Shown piece after piece: positions 24,871 through 36,742 of a stretch of 64,000 nt of DNA; the stretch's first letter is position 1, and each line of letters starts with the position of its first letter. The stretch comes from Phialocephala subalpina (Eukaryota; Ascomycota; Leotiomycetes; Helotiales; Mollisiaceae): contig FJOG01000040.1 in assembly GCA_900073065.1 (NCBI GenBank), positions 336,254 through 400,253 on the forward strand, read 5' to 3'. The notes under the pieces were generated by a model. The model worked only from the letters and a program-made list of their open reading frames with translations, was not told the DNA's origin and did no database searches. Both the position numbers and the translations under genes were made by a program.

Positions 24871-25211
24871 TGCGACAACATTCGCGACAGTATTGCGACC
24901 GTCGGGGAGGGCTGTGAGGTGGCCCTGGACAATAGGAGTTGATGATACTGCGAGTGAGCTGAGGCAAGGCGGCGCGAGTTGATCGCGTCTGGATGGCTGG
25001 GCTGGGCTGGGGCAATTACGGTGGCCAGAAAGACCAACCTCGAAATTCAAAGTGACCAGGATCTACACTCGCTTGGAGCAGCCCAACTCCGCCCACACAT
25101 CAACATCGAGTCGTAACAGCGCGCCTTCTATTCAACCGTACATCACCACCTTCATTCTTTTTGACCACGAATATCTCCACTAAAAGCCACACCTTCAGAA
25201 ATACCGTCAAC
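24871..25211. promoter_or_regulatory. Shared divergent promoter, SNF5-family and EBP1-like genes
   Basis: Only 341 bp separate the two start codons, so both transcription starts must lie here. The EBP1-proximal half is pyrimidine rich. No specific factor site is claimed. Confidence 0.6.
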
Positions 25212-26700
25212 ATGGCCGAAAAGAAGGAAACTGAGGAGATCGGTGAGCTCCCTTTCTCTGTTTACATCAAAAGAGGGGCTGTAATGACCCCGCTATGCCG
25301 GGACAATACCGATCAGTCTGCAAAACAGCAGTGTGCAAAACAGATATGCAAGACATGCTGACCTCTGTTGACATAGATTACTCCTTGAACAACCCCGATA
25401 CCCTTACTAAGTACAAGAGCGCCGCTCTGATCTCCCATAAAGTCCTGGAGGCTGTTACCGCGCTTTGCGTTGCTGGCGAGAAGATCGTGACCATTTGCGA
25501 GCAGGGTGACAAGCTGTTGGAGGAGGAAATTAGCAAGGTCTATCGCGGGAAGAAGATCGCGAAGGGTACGCTGCGTGCAGACCATATTCCTCATAACAGT
25601 TCTGACCATCTTGCCTAGGAATTTCCCACCCCACCACCGTCTCTCCATCCTCCTTCGTCACGCCATATACCCCTCTTACCTCCGACGAGGCCGAAGCTGC
25701 AGTCACACTCAAGGAAGGAGAAGCAATCAAGATTCAGTTGGGTGCTCAGATTGATGGCTTTGGTACTATCGTTTGCGACACGATCATCATCCGTTCAGCA
25801 GATAATGCAAAGGGCGAGATCACAGGCAGGGCCGCTGATCTGCTACTGGCTACATACTATGCAAACGAGTTACTTCTACGGTTGATGGTTCCTCCTGGAC
25901 TTCTGGCGACTGGTACGGACGAGGAGAAAGCGAAGGCCCAGAAGGTCAAGCCACCAACACAAAGCAAGATCACCACTCTTCTCGAGAAGGTCGCCAAGTC
26001 TTACGAATGCAACATTGTTGAGCACACTACCAGCTGGCAATTCGAGCGAAACGAGATTGAGGGAAAGAAGAAGATTATCCTTTCTCCAGGTGACGGTACC
26101 AAGGGCGAGGGTGTTCCAGAGGTTGGTGATGTCTGGGGTGTTGAGATGGGTGTCAGTTTGGGATCAGGAAAGATCAAGGCTTTGGAGAACAGGCCAACTC
26201 TGCACCGACGTACCACTCTCACCTACGCTCTGAAGCGACCCAGCTCCAAGAAGATCTTGAATGAGGTCGTCAAGAAGTTCGGTGTCTTCCCATTCAGTTT
26301 GAGACAACTGGAGGATGAGCGTGATGCCAAGGTTGGTGTTGTGGAGTGTGTTCGAGGCAACGTGTTCCGTCAATACGAGGTTGTGGGAGACAAGGACGGC
26401 GAGCCAGTTGGCCGACTGTTGACCACTATTGGTAAGAGTTCTCATTGATCCAGATCTCTTGGGACTTTGCTAACTTTCACAGCTATTACCAAGAATGGTC
26501 TCCAGCGACTGGCTGCACCTCCATCTCCTGACCTATCCAAGATCAAGTCAGACAAGAAGATCACCGACGAGGAAGTCCTCGCGATCCTGGAACAACCACT
26601 TGCAAAGGAATCGAAGCCAAAGAACAAGAAGAAGAAGAAGCCAGCCAAGAAGGCAGCGGCCGCGGATGACGATGACGACGAGGACAGCGATGATGAGTAA
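25212..26700 (+). CDS. EBP1/PA2G4-type protein (M24 aminopeptidase fold, catalytically dead)
   Basis: Four exons, 25212-25242, 25377-25565, 25619-26431 and 26483-26700, join in phase to 416 residues. The start (CAACATGG) is a strong context. The N-terminus DYSLNNPDTLTKYKSAALISHKVLEAV is diagnostic of the proliferation-associated 2G4/EBP1 family (S. pombe curved-DNA-binding protein Cdb4). The fold is that of methionine aminopeptidase: GISHPTTVS takes the place of the substrate-binding loop, and GAQIDGFGTIVCDTII the place where true enzymes carry metal-binding Asp residues, which are not conserved. The tail is Lys-rich then Asp/Glu-rich (KNKKKKKPAKK...DDDDDEDSDDE). Family members bind ribosomes and RNA and affect ribosome biogenesis and growth, shuttling between nucleus and cytoplasm. 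Confidence 0.93.
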
Positions 26701-27754
26701 ACCTCATTTCTTCTAGGACGGGATAGGGATGGATCTCACGGCTCAACCTTTGGGAACCTATCTCAGGTAGGCAGGGTCTTTTGTGTATATCACACATTCG
26801 CATCTCGGTCCATTTTACATTGCATGCTGCGGACACTGCTATGGGGCTTGTCAAGCACCTTTTACTCTAACCGTGTTTAGCCTCGTTAGACGAGGGGCCC
26901 GGAGAATGCGTCATCTGGTCTGGATTTCATCACGGCTTCATTCGCATCCCAAAACTGAGTATTAGAGCTTCTCGAAGAATGGAGATATGCAGCGATTTCA
27001 TTAAGATATGTGTGAGAGTGTGATGAATTTGTGAGTGTCGGTTATGCGTGTGGCGAAGAAAAGGGGCAAGTAGGGCTAGCGTGATTTGAACAACGATGCA
27101 CCGTGATGACTCAATGACATTGCCACCTGTTTCTATGACCTTCCTATGAATCCGAAATGCAAAGTCGACATATGTTCAGCAATAAGCGAGACTGAGTGTG
27201 TGGTACGTATATGGGAGGGCTCGGTGCGCCTAAATATCTGTCACATCATCAAACTAAGCCCCTTAAACTTTTCCCGAGAAAAGTACTCCGGTGACCTCCA
27301 ACGATCAGCATTACTCCTCGAGAACGAAACATCTGATTCCAACTCTGAATCACCCAACACATTTGGGGCTTTGAGAACTCGATATCAAGGGGGACAATAA
27401 GATCTACTTACAGCGAAATATCACAAGTTATCCGGTGTCTGCTCCACAAACTCTGTTCTCGTTGCCGAGCTAGGTGCGGAAAGTGCAAGTTTTCGACCAC
27501 CATTTTCCTTAAGCGAAAAATCCCCTAGGAAGCGAATCTCAGTCCCAGCCCTTTTCACACCCAAACCACCCAAACCAACGCGTCTGCAGCATTTCGAATC
27601 GCAATCGAAACCAGCTGTGCATGCGATCGCAGGCTAGAGCAGTACCAAAATCCCATTCCCCATACTTGACCCCTGAGCTAATGAAATCGTAGTCGTGCGC
27701 TGGGCTCGCGGTACTTGCGGTCGCAAGAAAGAAAGGGAGGAGCGGACCGGCACC
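26701..27754. other. Intergenic; 3' end of EBP1-like gene and promoter of the PHD gene
   Basis: No gene was found. From about 27420 to 27750 the sequence is C/A rich as expected for a promoter and leader; one ACGCGT lies near 27578. The frame of the next gene is open upstream only from a GTG at 27695. Confidence 0.4.
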
Positions 27755-30700
27755 ATGAACACACCTCGAGAAGGTCGAGGGACGCGCAGCCGCAACTCCA
27801 GCCCCTACGTCGGGGCACCTTCAAATGCAGCGAATTCATCTCGAAATTCGAATTCAGAAAGACCCGAGAGACCAAGGACATTGTTGGACAAGTGGATTGA
27901 GCCTCCTTTGCCAGCCCCTCGACCGAGCTTTGCAGATGCAGGAATCGAGAGGCACGGTGTTGTTCAGAACATGGCGCCGCTAGGAACGCGGCCAACTGCT
28001 AAGCAGATGAAGGCGGTGACTGCGAGACTGGAGAGCGAGGTTTTTGGGAAAGGAAGTGTTAGGAGGGCTGCGGCTTCGACAGTTACAACCCCCGGCGAGT
28101 CCACGATAACACCTGAACCAACTGCACCCCCAACGAATCTACAAGAAGAGGCGCAGAGAGAGACACCTGAGGTGCAGACTGCGATAAAGGCGCAAGAAGA
28201 GGTGGCGAGTCCGATTCAGAGCGTGTCACGATCGAGTGTCCCTCCGAGTCTTCCTCCTACCCAGGCCAACGGTCAAGGGGTTTTTGCGCTGTCACAATCT
28301 CCAGCATCTACAGCTCCTATGGCTCCTATGGCCTCCATGCATACTCCTCTTTCCAATCATACCTCTCAAGCTGCTGGGTCATATTTTGCTTCTTCGACGC
28401 CAAATATGACTCCTACGCATACGTTCATTCCTGCTCAGACACCATTTTACGCACCTCCCAATCAACCACATCAGTCACCATATCCTGTCCAAACACCTAC
28501 TCCCTCATCTTTGACTCCTCTGGTTGTTCCACCGTTACCCATGGATGAAGACGGGAAACCTTCAATCAACCTGGAGCTGACGGACAAGATTGTCGAAGCC
28601 GCTGTCCAGGAAGCTCTAGACCGCTTCAAATGGCCTACAGCTTATGCTCTTCGCACTCTCTACGATGATCACCGAAAAAATATCAGAATCGTGCGCTTGA
28701 TCGAGGCTGTCTACAACGGACGAGCAAGCGATCGAGATTATCAAGAGTTCAACATCATCATGAGAAAGAAGAAGAGAGAAGGCAAGGCAAATCGAACCGG
28801 AGAATACTACTTCAATGGCGACGGCAGTGATTTAGCTCCAGCTCCAACTCCAGCTCCGGCTCCGGCTCCTGCTCCCGTACCACATATTTCCAACCTCATA
28901 CAAGCTGTCCAGCCTCCTGCACGACCCTACCAAACTCCGTACAGCACATTGCCAGCACGGCCCAGCACAGCCAACTCGGCGGCGACGGACCCCCAACCCG
29001 CGAGAGCCTCGTCGTTGGCTCGATCATCAGTTCCTGCTTCACCTCTGAACCAGCCTGATCAACATGTCGACAAGAGGCTGAAGAGCAACAACGTTCTCCC
29101 GTCGATGGAATTGAACGGAAATGCGGGTGCAAATCGCACGAAGATGTCTCAATCACCTGCGCCAAATGGCATGATCAAAACTACGCCCAAGAAAGTACGA
29201 TCAAATAGCGATTCAAGCTCATCCTCCTTGTCCTCAGTTGATGAACAATTGCTGGAAGAGACGGTCATCTCTCCTCCTCGACCCCCATCCAGCCGCCTGG
29301 GGCCTGGAAGCATTGCAGCGCGGCTTGGGTTGCTTGGGGGAAATGCTGCACAACAGCGAAGTTTCGTTTCGCCCTACGCCAGCGCCAACAATTTTGCAGC
29401 TCTGGCTTCGGCTGCCGAGCCAGGCCGCAATCAACCCCAACCAATCAGCAGCCAAGCGAATGCCTCCCCCAAACCATTGTCTTCGACTGCCACGGCGTCT
29501 TCTCTCGATATTCCTTCGTCAACACAAAATCCCTCCGCCACAAACAACAACACCACCACCAACGACGATAATTTATCACCCACTCCAAACAACATGGCTC
29601 CGGCCGCCTTGCTATCGCAAGATTCAATTTCTTCATCTAATTCTCCACCACCGGTCGTTCCTGCAAAATTCCGCAAGAACAAGAACCACCTCAACGGCCC
29701 AGTCTCCACCGTTGTACAGCACCCAGAAGTTCCCTCGAAGAAACGCAACGCAAGAGAAATCTCCAACAGCCAGAGTCGCGAGGAGAGCTTCGTACGAGGT
29801 TCATTTCAAGGTGCTCCTGCTGTTCAGGCGCCTGATTCTTCCGATGATGCCGATTCTATTTCAGCACAACCGCCCACGAAAAAGAGTAAGCAGCAGAAGC
29901 TCAAGCTCAACGTCAGAAAATCCAAAACATACCAGACCCGCAATGCTGGCAATTCTGTTGAGGAAGAACCAGATAGCTCTCCCACAGCTCTCGGTTTCCG
30001 ACCAGACCTGGCTCCAGGATCAGTCAACACATCGCGCGCTGGCACACCACAGCAGTTCGCTCGACCAACGAGGAAGGGCAAGCCAACAGGTTCAGGTCTA
30101 CGATTGAAGTCTTCGTAAGTTTATTTCTCAACAATTATCACAGCATTTTATCACGATCCAACACCCCTTCCTCTCCTGCGTCACGCTCTTCTCCCTACGA
30201 TACCCTCAATTTTCCCGGTTCGCTGCCTGGAAGGGTGTTGACTGCTGTCGCACAACCCAACCACCTTCCTTACCATTATCTTTGTTTTTCGCAAAATTCA
30301 CTCCGAACACCACAATAGCATCACCTCGAGCAAAATTTTCCCTCAAATTTTTTTTATGACAATGCTAACGAATCGGTTCTCAACACAGGCCAGTCAAGAA
30401 GAAGGGTGGAACCAATGCAGGTTTGCCCAAGGAGAGCGGTCCGAGAAGCCCGACCGGCAATGGAGCTGTTGGCAACCAGGTAAGCAGCTGTTGGGTTTTG
30501 CATCGATTATCCTGCCTTCGCATCATGTCCCCTTCGTTAAGCCTCGTTCCTTTGATGCGTTTCGTGGCATGCTTCTCCGTTGATCACGAGTGTGATTCAT
30601 CACGTTGCTTTGGCCTGAAAACGCAAACGCAAACGCCCGACAATCTCTGCATTCCGCCCTTACCGAACAGACCAACCATGCAACCCCCACATCACACATC

Positions 30701-32289
30701 ATCCGCCAATCTGCCACCTTCCCTTCCTTCCATCCATCCCTCTCATCATGATTGTTCGCTTTCCTGATTTGATTCCACGTGCTGACTCATTGCTGCGCCC
30801 ACAGGAGGAACTCGAGAACAATGATTTTTGCAGTGGCTGTGGAGGAAATGGAGATCTCGTCTGTTGTGATGGATGCATTCGCTCCTTTCACTTCAAATGT
30901 GTTGATCCACCGCTGGCGGATGGTGCATTGCCAGATGAATGGTTTTGCAACAAATGTCAGGTCAAGTTCGACGATGACAGAGGATGGTCATTCCAACGAG
31001 TCAAGGTTTTCGACCAACTGCAGTTCTGGCTGGCAGAAACAAACCCTCACTCCTTCTCCCTGCCCAAAGATGTCCGAGAGTACTTCACCGATGTCAAGAC
31101 AGGTCCAGAGGGCGAGTACGAAGTGGAGCAAGCAGCACCTCCTCCCAAGGGAAAGTAAGTTCACCCAAGTCATGGCCTTTAAGAGCATGCTTTAACAATC
31201 TACAGGAAAAGCAAGAACGATGATGAGACCAATATCGACTACTTCAGGAAGAAGGATTCCAAGGGGAACACGGTTCTTTGCTATCATTGCAACGGATCTG
31301 CCCAGGCTCCTGATCGCATGATCATTCCTTGCAGCTTCTGTGGTCTGAACTGGCATTTGGATTGTCTTCCAAACCCTCTGGCGAAGGAACCCAATCCATT
31401 GCGACAATGGCGATGCCCAGCGCACGTTGATGATCTCCTGGCCACGCTTCCTCAATTCCTTGGACCTGCTCATCGATTCCGAACGATCAAGGGTGCTCCC
31501 GTCGAAATCCCTGCCATCGCTCGCGGCTTCAAGAACAGCGGTCACATCCAGATTGTGAACGACGAAATCGAATCCGAGGAAGAGCCTGGTTTCTTTGAGG
31601 CCCGCGAGTTTGGTAAGATTTACAAGCTTCCAGAGAAGGGTATCGTCCTTGACTTCATCTCCAAGTGAGTATTTCCAGAGCTACGAATTCCTCGTTCCTT
31701 ACTGACATGTCACAGGGTCAAGCAACAAGGTGGCGGCTATGTTCCTTCAAAGTTCAGTGCACGCGTTGAACGTAAGAGCGTTCTCAACAACACTGCCAAA
31801 GCCTGGAAGAAGACCACCGATGCTCTCAACAACAAGTGGAACAAGTCGGACCTATACGAGAAGCAAGCCGCACTGAACCTCGCAGCTATTGCGACGTCCA
31901 CTCCCGAAATAGCGTCAGCAGGCAGTATCGACAACCTCGTTGACACTCTCATCGTAAGTTTAGTTTCATGCTACGTGTCATGACGTAGCTGTGTCAGATC
32001 ACCGCTAACGAGTTTGGCGTTACAGTCCGAAGCTTCACCGGCAGCAATCTCCTTGATCGGTCGTGGCGATGCTTCAGAACTTGCTGGAACAGGCAAATTG
32101 AGCAAGGAGGGCAAGGCGGCCATGATGGCGATCAAAGCTGCAATTGACAGTCGTCTTGAGGCTGATTTGAGCGAGGAGGTGGCCAGTGTTCCGACGACCA
32201 GTGATCCGATTACGACCGAGCCCGACGATGCCGACACGAGAATGTCTACACCGGACGATGCACCTCAGGTGCCTGAGATTGAGCTGTGA
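27755..32289 (+). CDS. rco1: PHD-finger protein, Rco1-like subunit of Rpd3S histone deacetylase
   Basis: Six exons, 27755-30114, 30389-30479, 30805-31154, 31206-31664, 31716-31953 and 32026-32289, join in phase to 1253 residues. The ATG at 27755 sits in a strong CACCATGAAC context. The first 780 residues are largely low complexity (Pro, Ser, Thr, Gln), with a short ordered stretch (IVEAAVQEALDRFKWPTAYA...IRIVRLIEAVYNGRASDRDY). Near 824-868 is a canonical PHD finger (FCSGCGGNGDLVCCDGC...FHFKCVDPP...WFCNKC). A second, extended PHD-type zinc module follows near 957-1005 (CYHCNG...IPCSFCGLNWHLDC...WRCPAH). This tandem arrangement with the DFCSGC start is that of yeast Rco1 and S. pombe Cph1, which direct the Rpd3 small complex to transcribed chromatin. 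Two introns are unusually long (274 and 325 nt). Rco1 orthology is likely but not proven. Confidence 0.87.
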
Positions 32290-33611
32290 TGAGCGACGGA
32301 TGCTTGCATTTCTACCTTGGCTCGCTGAGTTCCATCTCTGCATGTCTTGCAACATCCTCCGTCTTCACATTCTTCAAGCAGTCTTCAGCATCAGCCAAGG
32401 TCTTGGCAGGGATCTATTGGCAACACGTGATTCGGCGAGTTTCTGCATCAACGGCTGAGACATCCCAATCATCGCTAAAAGGCATCTGATGTGGCCAGCT
32501 GACATTGCTTTTGCTGACCAGCTGAAGCCCACATCACGCCTTTTCTATTTTCTTTTTTCCTTTCGGTGTCCTTATTCCTTATCTGTTTCTACAACATTAC
32601 AATGCATGGCGAGAGAGCAAGGGCAACTACTGTATCATACTGGCGTTTCGATGACGGGAAACTTCTTGAAGTTGATAACTGGATGGATACCAGATGGACT
32701 TGAGCGTATTTTTTCGCGCTTTTCGCATTACAAAGAGCATGGGAGGGTGTGGTATGTGTGGTTGGTGAGGAGTGGTTTCTCAAGAATTCCCGCAAGTTCG
32801 TCTTCAGCTTCACAGCGAGAGGATGATTGATGGTGAGATTTCCGGATTTTTCTCAAGGGTCGTCTTCTGCTTCGGTGCGAGAGGATGACGAGGGAGGTTC
32901 ATGGAGGAAAGCGAGTGGATGGTGCATCTGCACGCAGGATTTTCTCTCGATCAGCAGAGAGAAGCCTAAAATGTATCGTAGTAGCGGTTCTTACATGAGT
33001 CTCAGGGCTGGCATTCAGGTGTTGGCGCATGAGTGGACTGGAGTAGAATGGGCGAATACGAAGACTGGAACATATAATTGTGCCTTGTGCCTTGTGCCTT
33101 GCACCTGGTAATCGTGTTCGTGATCCTTGGAGTAGCTTGAGTTCCTTTTCCAATCCGAAGCAGGTGTTCATTTGGAGATCCTAGTGCTCCCATCGGTTCT
33201 CGTTCAGCAATTCTTCCTCCTAAAGGCTGCAGCATACATACATGGCGCAGCGCTTCTCGTTTGCATAATGCATCACTCCAACAAGTCTGGTCCTCAATTC
33301 ATCAAATTTCCTCAGTTACGATCCAATTCTATTAACGACTGCTACTTCCAGATTCATCACCGCCATGCTTCCTTCTGTTATGTTTCTCACCGATTCCAAG
33401 TCTCGCCTCACCGCAACGCCAACTGCGTCTCGCTCTGATGCTCGCTGTCGGCCGAAACCATGCAGGTGCAACCGAAGAACACCATTCAAGGTGAAATGCA
33501 AAAAGGTTACCTACCCGCTCAACCGAAATAGTATCCACCACTTCCAGAGCCGAAAATCCTCGAAGTTAGAGAGGATCGCAATGTTTTTCCTACGTTCACC
33601 GACTACAATCC

Positions 33612-33830
33612 CCTGTGAAAATTCTAATCGAGTGCCTGGGAATTTTCTTCAGCGAGTGGTGGGCAGAAACCTCCGGCAGAGCTAGCGGTGAGTGGTGAGT
33701 AGTGAGTGTGATGTTTGTTGTCAACGCGAAAGATGACCGCTGTTGAGGTGGAGACGTGGACGTCGACGTGTTTCTGGTCGCGATGGGCCGCAATGTGATG
33801 TTCGTGGATTTTACTGGTTCTTGCATTTCT
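33612..33830 (+). repeat. Diverged duplication, copy A
   Basis: Ordered words (AGCGAGTGG, GCTAGCG, GGTGAGT, AGTGAG, ATGTTTGTTGT, GTGGACG, GTCGCGA, GTTCRTG) recur in the same order and strand at 35512-35720. Spacing between the ATGTTTGTTGT words is about 1.9 kb. The copies are diverged, with indels. Confidence 0.55.
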
Positions 33831-33900
33831 CAACGTTCTACTTCCACATAGTCTCCCCAGTGTTCACTTGATATGACGATGCACTGTGCACCAAATCTAA

Positions 33901-34200
33901 ATCCATTCTGGGGATCCCAAGACGGCAGCGATGTGATCGTGAATTATCTTTGATCTTGCATCGATTAGGTGTGCTTTTCTCTGTTCACTGCCTGATGATG
34001 CACGCATGCACTTGCATCATATCCATTCTCGACCCAAGACTGCAGCGATGTGATCACGAATCTCTCGTATATCGTGACTCTTGGTCAAGGCTCTTCTCCC
34101 TAAATCACCTCCCGATGTGAACTTGTCGATGCACTTGCAACAGGACCAAATTTATCCTAGAGCACCCCAAGACAAGACTGCAGCGTTGAGATGTTGGTGC
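33901..34200 (+). repeat. Degenerate tandem repeat, about 120-bp period
   Basis: The first unit starts at 33901 and the second at 34021, both with ATCCATTCT, then CCAAGAC followed by GCAGCGATGTGATC and GAAT; a more degraded third unit begins near 34151 (ATCCTAG...CCAAGAC...CTGCAGCG). Each unit also carries a GATGCAC word just before the next unit. Confidence 0.7.
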
Positions 34201-35511
34201 TATGCTAATATGACATCCTTCCCCTGAGATTTACCTGCACGCATGGCATGCGAAGGGGATGGAAGAGACCTTGTCCGTCGTAGGTATTCAGCAGCTACCT
34301 CCTGGTGCCTAGACTTGCTTGATTCCTTGCCTCAGCTTTATTGATTGCTTGTTGCATGTGTGGCAGGATAGATATGTTCGTAGTGTGGTGGGTGGAAAGG
34401 TAAAGGAGCGAGGCCATTGGAGATCGTGCTCGGCCAGAGCGTGAAATTGGAGAGCGTCGGATTGGAAAGGGGAGGGTGGTAAGTAGGTTGGAATCTGGAT
34501 ACCGAGTAGAGGAATTAGCTATCGTATTGTATAATGCTACAAGTTCGGAGAGCTGGGAGAAGGTGCGGTGTTTGTCCATGCTGGGAATGTCCGAATGTTG
34601 GAAGCTTAAGTGCCGCGTAGAAGCTGGATGGCATGTAGGCCTCGAAACGGAAGTGGCTACCTAGGTCAAGAGCCTGGGGTCTGCTCTATGACTTGCCTGC
34701 TGGTGAGTTGAACAGCCGGATGTGGTGTGGTGATTGAGAATCTGGAGGTGGTGGAGGTAGAGTAGAAGCATCAGGAGGTTCTGCCGCCAGCTAACCTTAC
34801 CGCCTGCTCGATTGGGTGGTGCTCAACATCATTTCGTCCCTTCCTCGAACTTTCTCTTCCGTTCTCATTGCTTATGAAATATTCAGACACTTCACAACTG
34901 TAGTACGTACCCGAACAGCTGGCCTTGATGCTCGCTTTGGCTTCGTCGTTGCAAGATTCTATATTCGTTTGCGGTGATCAAGAGGAAATTCTTGACCGAT
35001 GGCAGGAATTTATCTTCAACTGCCTCACACTAGCTGGGGAGGTTCCGAGTTCCTGACGCTTTATTCGGTCTTAATTTCAGACGTCATGATATGGAAAGTG
35101 GAAAGTTCGCTTTGATTCTGTTCAGGCGTCAGAAGGTAGGAAGGATAAGGGGAAAGCACGTGTTTGAGATGCTATATCTTCCTTGAGTTCTTTGCTGGAT
35201 CTTTTTGCTTCCGGCTCAGCTGGATCACTACCATCTCCCCAAGAACATCACAGCCATATGCATCTTCCCTTCACTCCTTTCTTCATCGGCTCTGTGAAGC
35301 ACACATCAATACCTCATCCTCTCCCTCCTTCATCTACTCTAATTCCTCGCCTTAGAAGCACACATGCAATTCTTCCCTCCTACATTCATCTTCCCTTCCC
35401 ACCACTCCTAGTGCCTCTATGCCTCAGTACAAAATTCAGTCTCCTTCAATGTCTGAAAGATCGCAAAGATTTTACTACCTCCACTACCCCTGACTAAGTG
35501 GCCGCAGTTAT

Positions 35512-35720
35512 GAGAATTTCTAATTCAAGGAGCTGCGAGATGTTTAGCGAGTGGATGAGCAGAGGCAGAAGTTTCTAGGCTAGCGCTAGGGGTGAGTACT
35601 AGACAGTGAGATAAATGTTTGTTGTGAGATGAGCGAGCTGAAGTGGGGAAGGAAGTGGACGCGCCTTGGGTCCTGTCGCGAAGTGTTCATGCAGTGTTTG
35701 TCTACTCGGCGTTATTGTTG
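35512..35720 (+). repeat. Diverged duplication, copy B
   Basis: Collinear partner of the segment at 33612-33830, in direct orientation, with shared words including AGCGAGTGG, ATGTTTGTTGT and GTCGCGA. No coding potential is common to both copies, so a dispersed repeat or duplicated non-coding segment is the simplest reading. Confidence 0.55.
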
Positions 35721-36195
35721 TTGTGAGTGCTGTGATCCGCGGGAATGATTGGGTGTTGAGCAACTAGGCAACCCCAACAAGCATGGAGCCGAAGCCCGAT
35801 GAGAGAGGAGATTGGGATAGAAGGGCTGTACTTTAACGGATTAGACAGCTGCTCGACAGATAGAGCTTATTGAAAGCGGCTAGATAGTCTTCGAGTTTTC
35901 ATATTAGATAATATTATAAGGGGAGGGTTGGCATGAATATGCTATGCTGCGGCAGCAAGATTGAGGGCATCCATACAATTTGGAAGCGGAAAAAATGAAA
36001 AAAGAACAAATCCTCCTCGCCCTCCGCTGCGGAGAGGTTGGATGGGGACACACAAGAAGAGTGATAATGGATATCTCGCACAGACTAGTGGTAGCCGACG
36101 AGAATGAGCTGGACTTCTATCACCTGTCATGACCATCCATCCTTCTTATCTTTTCGCCCGCTCTGTTGCCTCTTCCCCCTCCATCTCACACGAAG

Positions 36196-36435
36196 ATGGC
36201 AGAACCTCTGGCAGCAGCTGGTTCAATTTCTGGCGCCGTAGCCTTCGGTCTGCGGCTCGCAACGACAATCCACACCTACGTCGAAGCTGTCTGGGAAGCC
36301 AAGGACAGACTTGGGGATGTTACTTCTGTCGCTGATTCGTTCAATATGGTGTCATATCAATTAAGATATCCTGATTGGATTGCCGAGCAGTCAACCTGCA
36401 GTGCTGCCTTACGATTGTGCCCTTACATCGAGTGA
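36196..36435 (+). pseudogene. Truncated fungal N-terminal signalling-type domain
   Basis: The ATG at 36196 opens a 79-residue frame starting MAEPLAAAGSISGAVAFGLR. This is the characteristic start of the fungal N-terminal helical domain that precedes NACHT, ankyrin or HeLo-like modules in many fungal recognition proteins. It continues with TIHTYVEAVWEAKDRLGDVTSVAD and then loses family character within about 30 residues before a stop. No downstream exons restoring the domain were found in the next 300 bp. I read it as a truncated remnant; a short real gene cannot be excluded. It lies 307 bp upstream of a second gene beginning with the same class of domain. Confidence 0.5.
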
Positions 36436-36742
36436 GGCCCCGCGCAAGGCTGTATCACCTCCTTCCATGGGACGAGGCTCTGTGAAATTTATGCTGATAA
36501 CCCTTCGCGTGTTCATTAATCTGCCTGGAACCTCTCTAAAAACCCACGTTAATATGGCTCGGCGTTGATCACTGGGCCCAGGCTTGTCTCGACTCGGCTC
36601 TCTCATTCCAAGTTCCATCACCTATCAGGACTACCCAGTTCCAAGAGATAGACGCATCGAAACCAAATAGTCCTCTTTGGGCACCCTCTGGCAAAAAGTC
36701 ACAGCACGGTCATCGAGTGGTAACTGAATTCATACTTCATCC

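Larger units (their letters stand above)
32290..36195. other. 3.9-kb gene-poor region with diverged repeats
   Basis: No convincing gene is present. An ATG-initiated frame at 33365-33685 (106 residues, Arg/Lys/Pro rich) has no recognisable domain and lies beside a duplicated segment. Small local duplications occur: GTCGTCTTC...GAGAGGATGA near 32795 and again near 32859, and a threefold TGTGCCT near 33080-33105. Larger repeats are listed separately. The stretch 35000-36100 contains AT-richer sequence and no gene signal. Confidence 0.45.

Noticed and set aside
24871..25050. 60-residue N-terminal extension of the SNF5-family protein
   Set aside because: It begins with TTG, lies in the shared promoter with the EBP1-like gene and has no family similarity.
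27070..27100. tRNA T-arm-like GTTCAAATC on the minus strand
   Set aside because: The flanking bases do not form the T stem and no acceptor or anticodon arm could be built. No tRNA or rRNA gene was recognised in the window.
29238..30107. 289-codon second frame on the plus strand
   Set aside because: It overlaps the low-complexity part of the Rco1-like exon in another frame and has the random Arg/Pro/Ser-rich look of a shadow.
33901..34200. CRISPR-like array
   Set aside because: The units are 120 bp, degenerate and lack constant short repeats with unique spacers; the genome is eukaryotic.
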